From Baylisascaris procyonis (lineage: Eukaryota; Nematoda; Chromadorea; Rhabditida; Ascarididae), in contig JAZARR010000078.1 in the NCBI GenBank assembly GCA_037389465.1, positions 5,454,501 through 5,518,500 on the forward strand: DNA of 64,000 nt. The letters run 5' to 3'. This document shows, in pieces, positions 25,268 to 39,261 of the stretch. How positions within the stretch are numbered: the stretch's first letter is position 1; the number at the start of each line of letters is the position of its first letter. The position numbers were made by a program, and so were the translations under genes. The notes below the pieces were generated by a model. It saw only the letters and a list, made by a program, of their open reading frames with translations. It did not search any database and was not told where the DNA came from.

Positions 25268-28254
25268 CTACACTATATTGCACTTTGTAATGTTAAGTAT
25301 GTCTGAATGTTCAAAATTTTGCTGCGGCTCAATTCCACCAACAGATCGCAACTCGACTCCTTTATCCTCTTTCGCAACGACATATGCAGCAAAACATGCG
25401 AGACGCTCCAGCCGGAAATAAACTTGAATCAAAGTCAAAGACTCCATAGATGAACCCATAAATACACCTGCCAAGCAAAGAAAACGAATAAGGTAGAAGC
25501 CTTTTGAGGCATAAATAAACTGTTCAGAAACTTTATGGAAGAATGCAAGATTGGTCTCATTACAAACGAGTTTAGCAAATTAGGCGCCTTGCTTGTATGA
25601 AATATCGCCCATATCTAAGAAAGGTTGCAACTGGTCCACGCATGCTAGTGACTACAAGCAGCTTCAGTACATAAACTCACCGTTTCTGTGACAGATATGA
25701 TTGACGAAAAAGAGCTGATTGAAAAATGTTTGTGCTGCAAGTTTCATCTTCATCTTAAAAGCATCATAAATCATGATTTCATGGTTTTCACCTAGTGGTC
25801 GCAGAGGCATGAAACTGTTTTTTGATATATCCAAAGTTTTACAGGAACCTGTCACAGCTCGTCGGATGTTCAGGGAAGAGGAGGAGAATGGAGGAGAGAA
25901 GAACGGCATAGTAACGGCGATTTCGGCATCAAATCTTATGGCTTCCATAAGGCGGAATTTTCAAGGAAAGCGCGCTCTTACATCGGACTCCTCCTCTCAT
26001 CAATTACGCGAAATGTTTTATCGAATAGCCGATCCTTCAATAAAAACCATAGCAGTTGATTGTTTCGTACAATTAGTATGTAAGCTTGAACATCAAATGC
26101 TAAGAAAAAACTATCGTTGTTGAAGAAAGAAAATCACATGGAGTTCAGTGCAGTCGGCTTAGTCAGCTTAATAATGTTTAAATAGTGAGTCTTAAAAAAG
26201 CATCTTGTTGAGAAATGAAACCGGAATGGTGCGTATGCATCGAAGGGAGATATGAAAAAAATTTCTTCCCTCAAGCAATGAGCGCAATATATATGAATCC
26301 ATGCACAAATATTATCCTTTGATACGAGCAATTTGAACGCTAACTGCGCAAAGCTTTTCGAAAGAACTGTAAACAACATCATCTCGACAATAAATACAGT
26401 AAGTGCATTTTAAAAACTTCAACACATATTTATTCCTCGCAGAACTGACCATTAGGTTGGCAGATAGTCGAAGTAGCAAATAAATGCCAATGAACTCTAA
26501 TAATTTAGGTAAATACCTAATAAAACTGGAATGTTCAATGAATATACTTACGCAGTCAGTGATCATTAGGCTTGCATGCAACCAATATGTTTGCATGAAT
26601 AACCACCACAACATGGATCTGACATTGTTGCAATTGTTCAACTATATCAGCAAGTAAACTGCGCTCACGCAACTTTCTTTTGAAGGGGACATTATGGAAA
26701 TAGTTGTGTTACATCCACATTTATATCGATACGATGTGGAGTAATTCAACTAAATTTAGCGCGTCCGAAGTCAGTGGCATAGCATAAAATCGTTTATGTG
26801 AGCTAACCAGTTGAAAAATATAATATCATACATGCTGCCACTGAGAGCGAGAATAATCGTCACAACAAGCTGCACAAGAGGAGAAAGTGAACAGCTTTTG
26901 GGAAATGGAAACGATGGGAGAGGGTGTAAGTGGGTGGAGTCAGAGTTGGGGCACCGCCTCCCTAAACTCCTACGGCACCGTCTTATAATAACGATTTGCC
27001 CACCGCAATATACTTCAGCAAAATCAAATCTTCATTTGAACACTTATGAAACGGTTAAGGAACATATCTCGTATGACCCTCCCTAGAACTTCGTCACCAT
27101 AATAGTGCAAATCAAAAAGGAAATAAAAATATTATCTGCACATCACCGATATTCATATGGAATGCAGTTAAGCAGCAAGCAGTTCCTAAGCTCTATAAGT
27201 TTTTACTTTTGAAAGCTAATTTTCTAAGAAGTGTTTATTCATGGCATATACAAGATTTCACTTTCATAAGTATCTTTGTGCAAAAAAAAAAAAAAAAAAA
27301 AAAAAACGAATCTACCGTTGTTTTGTGAAGCAGAAATTCTTACCAAACTGATTTTCAGTCATACACAACAAAGCGATCTGCGGATAAATTCTGGTGAACA
27401 GAGAGAAAAAGAAAGTTTCAGTGGAAACTTTTTACGAATCACACTTAAAGGGATGAAAAGGCGACTGAAAACCGAAATTTCACTTTTTAGTGCGAGAATG
27501 TCGTGGATAATGTACGTGTGCATATATATATATATATATAATCTATGTGTAACATCTAAATTTGTCTCCTGAAGTTGTTGAATTGAATCTCAGCAACAGA
27601 GAAACAAAGAGAGAGAATGACAAATTAGCGCATATGCACACAGTTGCCTTTATCATAATGTGACTTTACGAGCATTCATTAGTTAGAGAATAGGAGAAGG
27701 ATGCAAGCGTTGATTTGACAAATAGTGAGTTACTTTCAGATAAATTAATCAAATACCATCTTACCAAGAAAAATCTGAGAACGGATTCGAAAGCCTATTT
27801 CGATCACTGCATTTGCTAATCGATGTTACCTGATCATAGAAACCCAACAACCGCTTTATCAGCAAAGCGATCATGCAATTTGATTACCTGAATATGATAC
27901 CTGCATAAAATTGTATGTCGAAATGTTGCTAATGGTATGACCCACTGACTTAGGCATCGAACTGAAACCCATCGCATTAATGATATGTGATTACTGTTGT
28001 CGAAGATGCCATTCAAGGATCTTAAAAAATGCGCCGCAGCAAAGTCAGCCGAATCGCAAATGAGAAAGTGCAAATCTCGACCACTATGAGCTTTCCTTTC
28101 TGAATTTTCTCAACTTACTGACGTCAACATCTTTGGATTTCATGGATCCCGAAAGGAATTCGTGACTGGATGGCCAAAATTTTTGTGACCATATTTTTCG
28201 ATTCCCTTCCAACCAATCAACTGGTGTCAAACACATTGCGTAAATCTCTACTAC
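25268..28254 (-). CDS. Unidentified three-exon gene, 3' end
   Basis: Three minus-strand exons join in phase and finish at a stop. Exon 28254-28119 follows a GCGCAG acceptor and ends A|GTAAGT. Exon 25848-25681 follows a polypyrimidine stretch and GACAG and ends G|GTGAGT. Exon 25467-25268 follows TTGGCAG and ends TAG. The joined product of about 166 codons includes LTPVDWLEGNRKIWSQKFW, SFMPLRPLGENHEIMIYDAF, AAQTFFNQLFFVNHICHRNG and LIQVYFRLERLACFAAYV, which reads like an ordinary globular, partly hydrophobic protein. I do not recognise the family. Upstream exons should lie above 28.3 kb. Opposing plus-strand frames exist (25773-26123), so strand is inferred from the two strong donors and phase agreement. 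Confidence 0.38.
27282..27306. repeat. Poly-A tract (25 A)
   Basis: An uninterrupted A25 run; it could be a retroposon tail or simple homopolymer expansion. No upstream retroposed gene was recognised. Confidence 0.9.
27522..27541. repeat. AT dinucleotide microsatellite
   Basis: Ten perfect AT units about 220 bp downstream of the A25 run. Confidence 0.9.
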
Positions 28255-29410
28255 CTGCGCTTTCAGACAAGATAACACTGCACTACTATGGAAATGCTGA
28301 AAGAAGTCAACCCATCCAGCTTCGAATCAAGTATGGCTGATAACCTCTGAGGTGGAGTTATTAGAGATAAATGCGACAAAAAATTTACGCCGAATAATAA
28401 AAGTCATGCGCTTGCATCGTGACAAAATTTATTCAATTCCAGTTCTTAGAAGTATGAAGAATACAAGAACGAGTGATAACGTTCGAATACTACCGGGCAG
28501 ATCGACAAACGAACAGACAATCGGACAGAAAAAAGGAAGCAGAAAAGGACTTAAGGTCAGGAGGACGAAGAAACACACATAGAAGACAGCATATGCTTTG
28601 CATAACAGGCCTACCTAGAATAACGGTTGAGGCATAGATTTTCGTTAGCATCAGGAATGCATGATAGCGTCTCATAGGATTGTTATGAGACGAATATTTC
28701 TGCGCGCAATTGTATCGTATGCGACAAAGGCGAAACGTTGTGACTGCCCAACCAGCTGAGTGAATCACTGAAAACGCACATCCACAGTAAAAACATCGCA
28801 GGTGCATTAATCGCAGGCAACGGCAACACCTTTCTCATGAGATAATTCTCGCCCACCTTTGTATTAAAGGCTCACAAATATCTCCAACAAATCAGATAAA
28901 GGTGGCTTGCGGTGAAAGCATAAATATAACTTCTCTATCCTTAACGATCCTTCTGCAGAACAGCAATTGTATTTAGAGGTGAAAACTCCATATCATTTCT
29001 ATTACTTATCAGTTTAGTGATAAATCCAGAATAAAAAAAATTCAGCTTTCGAAAAAATTAAGAGGAAAGTAAGCTAAACATTCAGCATGATTTGCATATT
29101 TGCAATCGCGCTCATCAAATCAACAAGTTTTGTAAGCTTTCCAACAGGTGGTAAAACATGACAATAATGCATTTGGATTTTGGCTCAACTCGCCGCTCGT
29201 TTAAACTACCCACAAGTTTTCTTTCTCCAGATCAATTACTTGTAAAATTGAGCATGACCAGCTTCTTGATGCATACAAAGTTTTTGACATATTTAAGTGG
29301 CTATATCATCTTATGAAGTTGATGAAAGTAGGTGCTGAGACGAAGCTATGGTCGGTTATATCCATTAAGTTTCGCCATCCTTCTATAAAATTTCACTACT
29401 TGTCCCTCTA

Positions 29411-29452
29411 AATCTGAGACAGATAGACAGACAAACATACATACAGACAGGT
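29411..29452. repeat. Degenerate GACA/CAGA tract
   Basis: Imperfect repeats of GACA/ACATA words. Similar short tracts occur near 17518-17535, 28500-28530 and 46555-46580, suggesting a dispersed simple-repeat family. Confidence 0.6.
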
Positions 29453-29729
29453 GGACGGAAAGAAGAAATGAACGGTGGACAAATATCCAAATACACACAC
29501 ATATGCGAGTAGATAGTGCGTCAGCATAATTCGTTTGCAAATACAAATTTACGAAAATGCTTAAGAATATTTAAAAAAAAAAGGATCGCTGGTTATAATA
29601 CTAGCGAATGTTCAAAGGGGATGATTAAATCAGCGGCAATAAAGTGAACAAAATGAAGGGCTTTCTTTGATAAATGAACATTTGAGAAATGACTCTTGTT
29701 GGGAGGTTAGAGCGACCAATTTTCCCATG

Positions 29730-29906
29730 CAACAGCTTCATATAGTGGACGGCTTCCCATCCCATTTCTCACGTTTCTATTATGCAACTGATATATTCGA
29801 TGCCGAACTGTTCACCATGCGCGTGGCCCTGTTTAAGAGATGCAGGGAGTTCATGACAGCTAACAGTAAAAGAAGGAAGCGTACACTGGCAAAGCGCTTC
29901 TTATGA
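29730..29906 (+). CDS. Unidentified coding-like segment
   Basis: The plus-strand frame ending at the TGA at 29906 encodes QQLHIVDGFPSHFSRFYYAT, then IFDAELFTMRVALFKRCREF, then a basic tail. Codon choice and amino-acid mix look natural and the local G+C is above background. It could be a terminal exon, or could splice out at AACA|GTAAAA (donor near 29863). No acceptor was fixed and no family was recognised. Confidence 0.28.
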   Translation, partial: QQLHIVDGFPSHFSRFYYATDIFDAELFTMRVALFKRCREFMTANSKRRKRTLAKRFL

Positions 29907-30159
29907 CAGGAGTGAGGTTTATTTGAAGTTAAACAATATATTCAATATGTCTCTAATAGAAATAAATAGGATTTTAGGCTAAATACGACAGTGAAACAAA
30001 ACAAAATTAAACTGCGGTAGCCAACAAAAGTTCGGAATTAATAACAACTAGACCTAAATTTGCATATAAGAAAGACAAACTTCATGTGAAGTAGCACCAG
30101 AAACTTGGTTGCTATGGGGAGAGGGGAGAGGCGAAAGCTCAAACCACTGCATTCGAACC

Positions 30160-30324
30160 GCAATCATTGAGCTCGTTCGGTCTGCTTCTGTGAAGACCCC
30201 TGATGTTCACATCTACGTTCAACAGATTGCGACAGCGAATGCTAACTCTCTGTTGATTAAAACTGATCAAGAAATCAAAACTACGCTTATTCAATGCCAT
30301 ATTAAGCAAGAACCTACAGCCGGT
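30160..30324 (+). CDS. Unidentified exon candidate with good donor
   Basis: The plus frame reads IELVRSASVKTPDVHIYVQQ, ATANANSLLIKTDQEIKTTL and CHIKQEPTAG, and ends at CCG|GTAAGATATG, a good donor. The left border is not fixed; AG dinucleotides at ATTGAG or GAAAG are possible acceptors. It may belong with the segment at 29.73-29.91 kb, but the phases do not settle it. The minus strand is also open here. Function unknown. Confidence 0.28.
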
Positions 30325-31317
30325 AAGATATGATATGAACATCTAAAATGGATGGCTATAATGATGAAAAAGTTGCAATGAATAAGCAGTGCTTTTGCAA
30401 TACACATTTATTTAGCATTTCCGCATAATGCCGTAATCCCAAAAAATGTAACTTTTCTCTCTCATAAAGCAGTTGCATTTTTCATAGCATAACAAAGCTT
30501 TGAGGCGGTTTTAAAAAGGAATGACGGACGACCACATTCGTGAAGAAATGTGGCCGTAAGCATTCCAACACAGTACAAGAAATGACGATGCCTTTCATGT
30601 GGAATTTAGCTTCAAATATTGCTGTTAACAAATAATTAGAGTTTCAGTTATCGTCGAAGTGACTATGCTCAGAAACATTTGAGATGATACCAGCTGGATG
30701 ATGATAAATTTGCATAAGTTGACTTATGGGGTTTTACAGTATCTGTGGCGGTAGTGATAGCTCCATGCTAACGGCTCAAATCAACGAAGCGTTACGAATC
30801 CATGACAACGTAGTGATTTGTTTCTGTGCATTGAAATTCATACACCCCTTTTCAACAATGAAGCGAATGTACAAGAACGAAAACACAACATAAGAACTAC
30901 TAGGCAAATGAAATGCGAAAGCCCGACTGCCAGATCCAGGAAGTAACTTACTTCTAAAGTATACGATAGTCTGTTCTTGCTTACAAACTGCTAACCAGGC
31001 AAATGCTTTCTTATCGGTCTGTGCTCGTATTTGTTGATTCTCCTTGCCCCTTCTGCAATGCCTAACGAAGCGATTCAGAGTGCTTAAAGGGCTAGAAGCA
31101 TCAAGAAATGCAAAAAGAAACAGATTCATCGAGAGCGGCTTCTAACGTCCACTTCTACTGTTTGAATTCATAGGTGCAAAGATGGTGCAAAAGTTGAAGG
31201 CTCATAAATTCAACATACTCATTCGAGATGCAGATTGACCTTCTTCTGTGGACGTAGACGGTGCGCAGAAGAGAAGTGAGCGAAAGTGTAACTTTTGGTG
31301 GTGTGCAGCCGTGGGAT

Positions 31318-31526
31318 TATTGCCTGCTGACTGCAGCTTATGGGTCAGATTTCTGGCTGCTGTTTCGATGTTACACTTGGCACACGCTGACCCTCGCCGT
31401 CAATACGATCGAATAATGAACGAATTGGTGTTGTTTCGGATGTGCACCACACTGAACGCATCAATGCGAATTTGTTTCACTTATAATGACGAACTGATGA
31501 CTCATGAGGATTGTGTGCAAGCCTGA
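31318..31526 (+). CDS. Unidentified short segment with a signal-peptide-like start
   Basis: After a possible acceptor (GCTGACTGCAG, ending near 31336) the frame reads RFLAAVSMLHLAHADPRRQY and ends ICFTYNDELMTHEDCVQA with TGA at 31526. The hydrophobic run followed by a small residue resembles a secretory signal, and three cysteines follow. No ATG begins the hydrophobic run, so it would need an upstream exon. No family was recognised; chance is possible. Confidence 0.2.
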
Positions 31527-32321
31527 AATCAATACAATTATTAGTGTGGCCAATTGTAGCCCAAGAGATCACACAGCATTAAATTTAGTCATGACTCACT
31601 CAGTATTAAGCACTGCACAAACCATTTACAATGTATAAGCAATCAGCAATATCTCGAATTCTCTAAAAGTAGAATCGCAATGAGAGGGCTCTCATTTGTT
31701 TCGTTGCTAAAAAGGAATCACTATTGCGGGTAACTGGAAATGAGGAGCAATAAGCTCAGCATTCCAAAGGTTCTCTTCTCAGATTAAAGTTGGCGTCGTT
31801 TCGATACCACTGCAACGAGGCGAAATAATTTAACATCAATTTTGTCGCGAGTTCACTTCAAAATGCATTAAAACACTACTCTCCCAGAACCAGAAAATCG
31901 ACATTTAAGGCGAAAGAGCATTTGCCAAGGTAAGCATAAAAGAACAAGCTTGCACACGTAAAGACGAAAGAGCAGGTAGAAAATAAAATCATCAGTGTTT
32001 AATGGTCTGAAGCGTTGCAAAGATCGCCCTTGAATGGACGCAGACAGATCAAAAGGCAAGCAGAGGTACAAATCGGAGACAAGAGGAAAGTGGGACTTGC
32101 GAATTACTCGGAAACGATGCAAACCAGATTCGTGCACCCTCGTACAGACAAGTTTTGCTAATGTTTGCCTTCGTCTCTTTGGCGGTCTCTTTTGAATGAT
32201 AGCAAAGCGCCATTAACAGCGCTCAATGTAATGCCGTTCGCAAGGATCTTATTTTGCAACTCTTATTGAGGTCGTGTAGTTTCAGATGATTCAGAGATAC
32301 CCATTTTTCCCCTTCCTCTAA

Positions 32322-32331
32322 CCCCCCCCCC
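32322..32331. repeat. Poly-C run (10 C) in a pyrimidine-rich tract
   Basis: C10 flanked by CCCC and CCCACC blocks; G-rich on the minus strand. Confidence 0.9.
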
Positions 32332-33177
32332 AGCCCACCTCCCTATCTCTGCTCTTGTTCATCAAGATAACTAAATTGATGAAAGGGAAAAGCGATCCAC
32401 AACAACTTTCACTTTCGATGAATGCCTTAGTTGCCGATACAATTGGCATGCATTTCCAAGGAGCATTTCATCGTTTACTTCGGAGTATATACCGACCCAA
32501 CAAATACAGCGAATTTCATTAAAAATGCATGCGCTCAGAAAATTTCAATGCATTTGTAGTACTTCATCTTGACAAAATTTCATTTGTATAGAAAACTTTC
32601 GGTAAATAAGCTTTCAAAAAAGAATCCCGCCACTAGACCTGTCTTTCCATTCGTATGAAAACTACCGTGAGTGAGTTTGCATTGAAAAGAAAGCGCCCTT
32701 TTAGTTTAGATCTTTGCTTCCATACAGTCAAGATTCTTGAGGTAGTTGATAAAGGGCAAACCTAGTGAGGAGAGAATCGATGCTCCTTTGAGACGGCGAA
32801 CAAAGCAAGTCGACCAATCAAGAAGCATGCTGAGCAAGTTTTATATGAATACTTCGGGACCTTTCATGAAAGAAGATTTTACGAGAAGTGATGAGACTGT
32901 CAAAAATGATTTCCATATTAATGAGTGAAGTGTATTATACACGAAAGTCAATAACAGACAAGAATTGGCCATATTCGACGCCAACGATGCAATTTGATCA
33001 TATTTGACTAAGTGTTTTCCCGCTATCATTTTGAATCAAAAAATAAGATATCCGTATTATTTTATATCGGAGGACAAATGCGCTTCGATGGCCATTTTCA
33101 ACAACATTGAAGATGCATCTCAATGAATCAATAAAAAGCAAAACATCTTGACAAAGATTGTTTTTTGGCGCATCACA

Positions 33178-33393
33178 GTAGGTGAGGCTCATGTATGCGA
33201 AAAAATTGAGGAGGTTTTTTGCGATGATTTTCTTTTACCCGGAAGTTTGCACAGCAATCGAATTAAAAAGCTACTTCCACCTGCAAAGAAAGATCCTATA
33301 CCTGTACTTCTCAACCCTGATAACTCAATTTCATCTGAAACCTCACTTGCTTCCTTCCATATCACAAAAGAAAAAGATCCTGAAATAGGCTAA
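33178..33393 (+). CDS. Unidentified possible terminal exon
   Basis: Following a CACAG acceptor-like site the plus frame encodes AHVCEKIEEVFCDDFLLPGS, then LLPPAKKDPIPVLLNPD, a serine-rich stretch and TAA. The composition is plausible for the C-terminus of a real protein. It could in principle join the donor at 30324 in phase (phase 1 to two leading bases), but this is speculative. Confidence 0.2.
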   Translation, partial: VGEAHVCEKIEEVFCDDFLLPGSLHSNRIKKLLPPAKKDPIPVLLNPDNSISSETSLASFHITKEKDPEIG

Positions 33394-36300
33394 AATCATG
33401 TTCGTCATCAACAGGACAGCAAGTGATATGCTCGATTGTTGGGGGTGGCAAAACTCACAGTAACAGATGGCTGTTGAACAGTCCCTACGAAGCAGTCATC
33501 AATATCTAAATACTGGAAAGCTACTAGCAATAAGAACAGATCCGAAAAATTGTGGACACAGCAACATGGTTACGCGAATTGAGCGCACTCTTCGAAAAAC
33601 CTCCGAAAGTCGTGAAAAATGAAAAGGCGAAACGAAGCAAACGCTGATAAATACGTGAATTGCACACTTTTTATATAAATATGCCGCTTAGTTGCACACC
33701 GTCTAGAATGTAAACGAATTCTACACGAATGATGAACGAATCTTTGCTGCGAGAAAGCTTACAGAGATTCATCGAGATAACGGTTCGTCGGGCGCAGTAG
33801 CCAACAAAATGCGTTTTCACATGATTCTACTTACGAAACAGATGCTTCGTAAACACATACATACAAGAGCAAAATAAAAGATTTCAAAATTTTCAATCTC
33901 TCTCGTTATTGCTCTCTCACATACATTCTCTACTGTTCCGCTGGTCAACACCGACTGCTACAGCTAAATGTTACCTGAAGTGGTGGCAAAGCCAAACATG
34001 CGAAAATTCACTTTGTGGCGATTTGCAAGTTGAGATGTAGAAATTAAAAAATCCTGCCAGCCTTACTAAGCGTGCCAAATCTGCAACTAGAAGGTGACCG
34101 GTCGGTAAAACAATAAACGATGCTGCACTCTGCAGCAGTCAAATCTCACTGAGGCGTTACTTGCTACAAATCAATCGGAAAGTACAAAACACGACTTCAC
34201 TACCACCGCTATAATCATGAACAATTTACCACAGCAATATCGAATGCCGTACAATAAAATAGTAACTGAGCATACCTCAATCCATAAATAATGACTTAGC
34301 AACAAAAAAGTTTAGTATGTTTTTAAGATGAAACAATAAAAATGTTCGCATTAAATATCGAAACACAAAATAACTATAAATTCGAAGCAAATTGGAACTG
34401 AAACTCATCGGAACAATCTCAAGCTTTGCATATCGGAGTGTAGTTTTGCATGAGAAAAACGCATGTGAGTAACCGAAAGCTGATATTTTGCAACGATAGG
34501 CCGACCTCTAAAATGTTGATGCTATCGCTTCTAACTGTTGCAGATTCTTTCTTCACTTTTTCTTGAAAGCTGATCGAATCTATGGCGGTGAATCGGTTGC
34601 ATAAAATCCAATAGCTAAAAATCATGGCAAACAACCATCAAAGAAAATACTTTAGTGTAAAACGCATTATATTGCACCGTGATGGTTTAATTTCCTGATT
34701 TCATGTGCTTCCGGAATTTCATGACTTTTATGGCATTCTGCAAAGTTCACATCAAGCCAGACCACATTCTCCCATACATTTTAAAAGTTCGAATCGCAGA
34801 CAGCTCCGTGGCTTCTAAAAATATAGGAAAACAATTAGGCAGAAAATAGTCGTTGTTCCTAAGGTTCGACATAGCTCTGACTGAGCTCTTTAAATGATTA
34901 GATGCTAAAGAAATTAGGTTTGGGAAGCTGAAGAGAAGAATTCGGGCAATCAGTGATATAAGGGAATCAATTGGAAATTCGTTTGCTGCAAGGAAAAGGC
35001 TTCTAAAAACTGCTTTTCGCGGTAAAACAAACAGCGATCCAACATAAATATATTCTTGCAGACCACGTCAAAATATATTTGTAAAAAAAGGAGCAATTGC
35101 CGCGCGAGATGAATTTATCAACGAAATATCGAAAAAAGAAAAACAATACATAATGCGAAGCAATGTCTGACAAATGAAACGTGCATTTTTAAATGCACCT
35201 ATGACACTTTTATCGAATGAATAAAAACAACGGAAAACTTTATGAACCTAACTAAATTAAAAAGTTCGTGTTTCTGCCTGCTCAATTTTGTATTTGTCTT
35301 CGCTCATTTTACCTGATTTACCTCTATTCACCTTACTTAATCTTTATTCACCTTTTTTACTCTAAAAAATGCACAATCGCTAAACACATTAATTTTCTAA
35401 GGCTGTTGAGATCGCTTATAGATGATAAATGGATGACTGATTAGCCACTTGAAATAAGTAGATCAAAAACAACAAACCACTAGCAAATGTTAAGTATCAA
35501 TATGCAAAAACACAGCGTGCTTCTTCGGTTGCCGATGCAATTACATTTCAGTATAGAGAACTTCACTAATTGAACGGAAGTTAATAAGAAGAACCGTTAT
35601 CTAATGCTTATAGGAGCAATAAGAGATTCATTGAGCATTAGTGAATTATGTCCTTGAGGAAATAGTGAGTAGCCTTCGGCGATAATCTTTCATTCTGAAA
35701 TGATCTCTGGACTCTTCGTTACAGCTTCACAACTTACATTACATTTCTTTACTATAAATGAGCAATTTTAATGGCAAATTTATTCTTTTATGTTTTTAAT
35801 GTTTCTTTGGAGACAAATATTTCCAAAAATATATCCCTATAATGGTGATGACTGCTCCATTTACTTATATATGTGCGCCAAATGCAAATGAGAAATTGAA
35901 AATATCAAGAGACATCCCATCCAAACGTGAAAAACGATACGATCCTCAAAAATCCCAGTGAAGCGTGAATAACGCTGTCAAACTATCATCGCAAAAATTA
36001 TGAATTTTTCAAAGTCATAATCGTCAATGACGAAAGATTAATTTACCACCGAAAATTTAACATCATTTTCAGTGGAACGGTCACATTTGTCAATAGATTA
36101 TCTATTACATCTCAGCATCACTTCAGGAACTTGTAAAAAAGAGGATGGCCGCACCAATGCTCCACTCAGTTCTTCAATTTTTTGGCCCTCAAGGCTAAAC
36201 TGTTCCAGCAAAAATAGTGATCAATCAGCATTATCCATAAATTAGGCGAATTATGAGAAAAACTACTGTGAAGAGCCGCTCCATCAAATAAACACAATGC

Positions 36301-39261
36301 TATAAACATTTTAGCTAAGCGTAATGAACGAATTTTTGAGTGTAAATGTAAAATATTTTACCATACAAATGCGCTCATAAGAAACAAAACACAACAAAGA
36401 ACGAAAAGACAATTAAATTTGGGAAGTGAATAATCAATTTTTTTTTGTTGTCCCGGTAAGGCTTCGTTCTTTGCTGAGGAGGCAATCAACTGAACCGATT
36501 CAATAAACTGTGGATTGAATAAGAAGTCACAATATCACAGAATTATTCCTCTTGAATCAACCGTTCTCTCAACAGTCGAAGATCAATTGCAAAATTTGAG
36601 AAAAATAGCTTAATAACGATAACGTTTTCAGAAACAAAGTGAAATGCGATATACAGAGGCTGCTGACTTGAGACATTCGCTCCAACAGAATGATATAAGC
36701 GCGCAATACATCCATTCACATAAACACATTTGAATTCATAGCGGCTAAATATGTGAGGTGAAGGAAACGATGTGCGACTCATGATTATTACAGACGATTA
36801 TCGCACATTCCATGTCTCTTTTATGAGGAACATTAGTGGACGAAGAGATATGTTTGTTACGCAGAGGAAAAAAGCGTTCAGAATGAGATCACATTGCACA
36901 TTAACTGCGCGTTCATCGGCATATTAACCTGGACTGTGTGTTGAATAGTGCGCACAACTTGGGATACAAACTTGCACATGATGCACCAATAAGCAAAACC
37001 TGTACAGGATATGTCCACAAAGAGCAATTAAAAAACAAACAGATTAATTACTCAAATTAGGGCTAAATTAAAAAAAATACTCAAATTAATTACTCAAAGA
37101 AACCATGAAAAATGAGCCAAAAATTGTTCTAATAGATATTTTTCGCTGTAAACTTCCTTTTTTCTCAAATGAAACGAATAAAATGCGAATGACTTCAGTA
37201 GCCGCTGAAAAGAATGACAAAAATAGTCGACTTAGACAAGCACCACCGCTCATATTTGTCAGTGAAGTTTTGATATTTGCTTCAATGCGTTGGAAGGCAT
37301 ATTTGAAATATGATACCTACATGAAAGGTTTTGTTTCCACCGCCTTCACGGGCCTGCTGTCAGAGTCTGACGGCAACAGATATGCTTGCACATTCATCAG
37401 AGGTAGATGGAAAGAGAAGAAAAAGGAGCCAATCATGCTCAACGATGCTCCCATTAGGCGACAATAAATGCATGTGGAACATATGGACTATTGCTTTTGA
37501 GAAGAAACCTCTGAGTTTCTTGTGGAACAACAAACGACCATTTTTTATGAAAAAAGGTGCAGCTTCAAAGTTTCTCAACCACAACGTGCCTGCAGGTACT
37601 GCAATTAAAAGTACGCCAATATTAAAATTTTCCCGGTGTCCAATCTAATATTCTTTGCGAACATCCCCTCTAAAACATAAATTACGAATTACACCAAGTG
37701 TTACCACTAAAATTTCAAACAATTGCCATAAAAATGCTGGAGAAAAACGCTTTCCAATAATTCATTTTAAATAAATGCAGGGGATTACGGTTCAAACTTC
37801 AAAGACAAGCATATGTGGCGGCAATTAGTAAGTGGTGAGATACGGCACCACAGGCGAGGCGGAGGCCAAATGAAAACTTAAAAATGAAAGGTATCTGGAC
37901 GATTTCCCCATCATATCAACCTGCTGAATTTTGGATGAGGAAAGGGTTTGAAAAAGTGAAAATAATAGAAAGACGTGAAAAAAGCGTCAGTTTTTGACCA
38001 CTTGCATGATAATCTTTCAGCAATAGAATGTGCTCAAATTTTGCAATCGAGCATTGAACATAATGTAAGAATGCGAAAAACAATATCTGCTTGAAGTGTA
38101 TAAATCATTCAACGTTAGAGGTAGGATGCGTTCCCAACCAATCGACCGAATGGAATGCTTATCTTCATCCCAAATCGTCAAAATATTTTATTATGACTAT
38201 CGAGTTTAATAATTCACAAATCGAACTCGCCAAACATGCCATTCTTTTTGCAAAAGTATTATCATTGGACTAAGCCGGCGAGCTTGAATTCCGAAATAAT
38301 GGTGGAAGTGGAAAATTCAATACATCCTAAATAAAAATGGAAAATTCAATGCAAAGCTGAACCATAAATAATACGATACTGCGCAACGTCATATAGTTAG
38401 CTTCAGGCCATTGAAGAGGTGTGGAGTTGCCGTATAGGGATCAGACACACCTGGTTGTTGAAAGAGCATTCAATGGACAGCACTAACGACCAAATTGAAA
38501 TCGAAAGTTGAAACAAATGAACATTCTCGCGACAGCACTACCCTGACGTCCTGTTCGAAGGCATGCTCGAAAAACTCGAAAAAGTCCTCCTCATGAGGTG
38601 TCTAAGTGTTGCAATGGGCATCCCATGCGCTGAAATTACGGTCACGCGTCCTTCATGCATTCATTCGCAAAATTAAGAAAAACAAGCCAAGTTGATGGGT
38701 ATTTTACGCTCAAACGATTCACCCTCTTCGCGCCATTCTTTTTTGAGGTAATCGCTATAAATGTGAAAACATTTGCTCGACCGAACGCCGGATGATAGCG
38801 AATAAAGACAAGAAGAATTTGCAATAGACTGCACGTAACGGATACGAAATCCGGTCCCATTTAATTATTTCACTTTCCTACATTTACATGGAGATTTTAT
38901 TTTATTTAATTTTTGCTGAGGGCAGAAGTAGCGGTAATTGAACGAAACGAGTGAACAACATGTGCTTCTCAAAATTATGTGCTAAAAGATGCCAGGATAT
39001 TTTTCGGTCTCGTAAACTTCATTAGGATTTTCGGAAGGACATTTCAGTAAGACTCACAAACCTCTCGCTTTACCGCTGAGGTTTCCTCTCTCACAGTACA
39101 CTAACTCTAAAAAAACGTTCGAAACTAGCGTTTTCTGTTGTCGAATTATGACGGACATGCTTTAAATAACGTACACAGATATAGCCGCCTTCAAAATAGA
39201 CTGGTAAAAGGAGATGGTGGGGTTTGCAGTGTGCGGTGAAGGAAAGTGAAATATCCACTTC

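Noticed and set aside
27282..27572. Plus frame beginning in the A25 run
   Set aside because: It starts with a poly-lysine homopolymer translation and ends in an AT microsatellite; typical non-coding frame.
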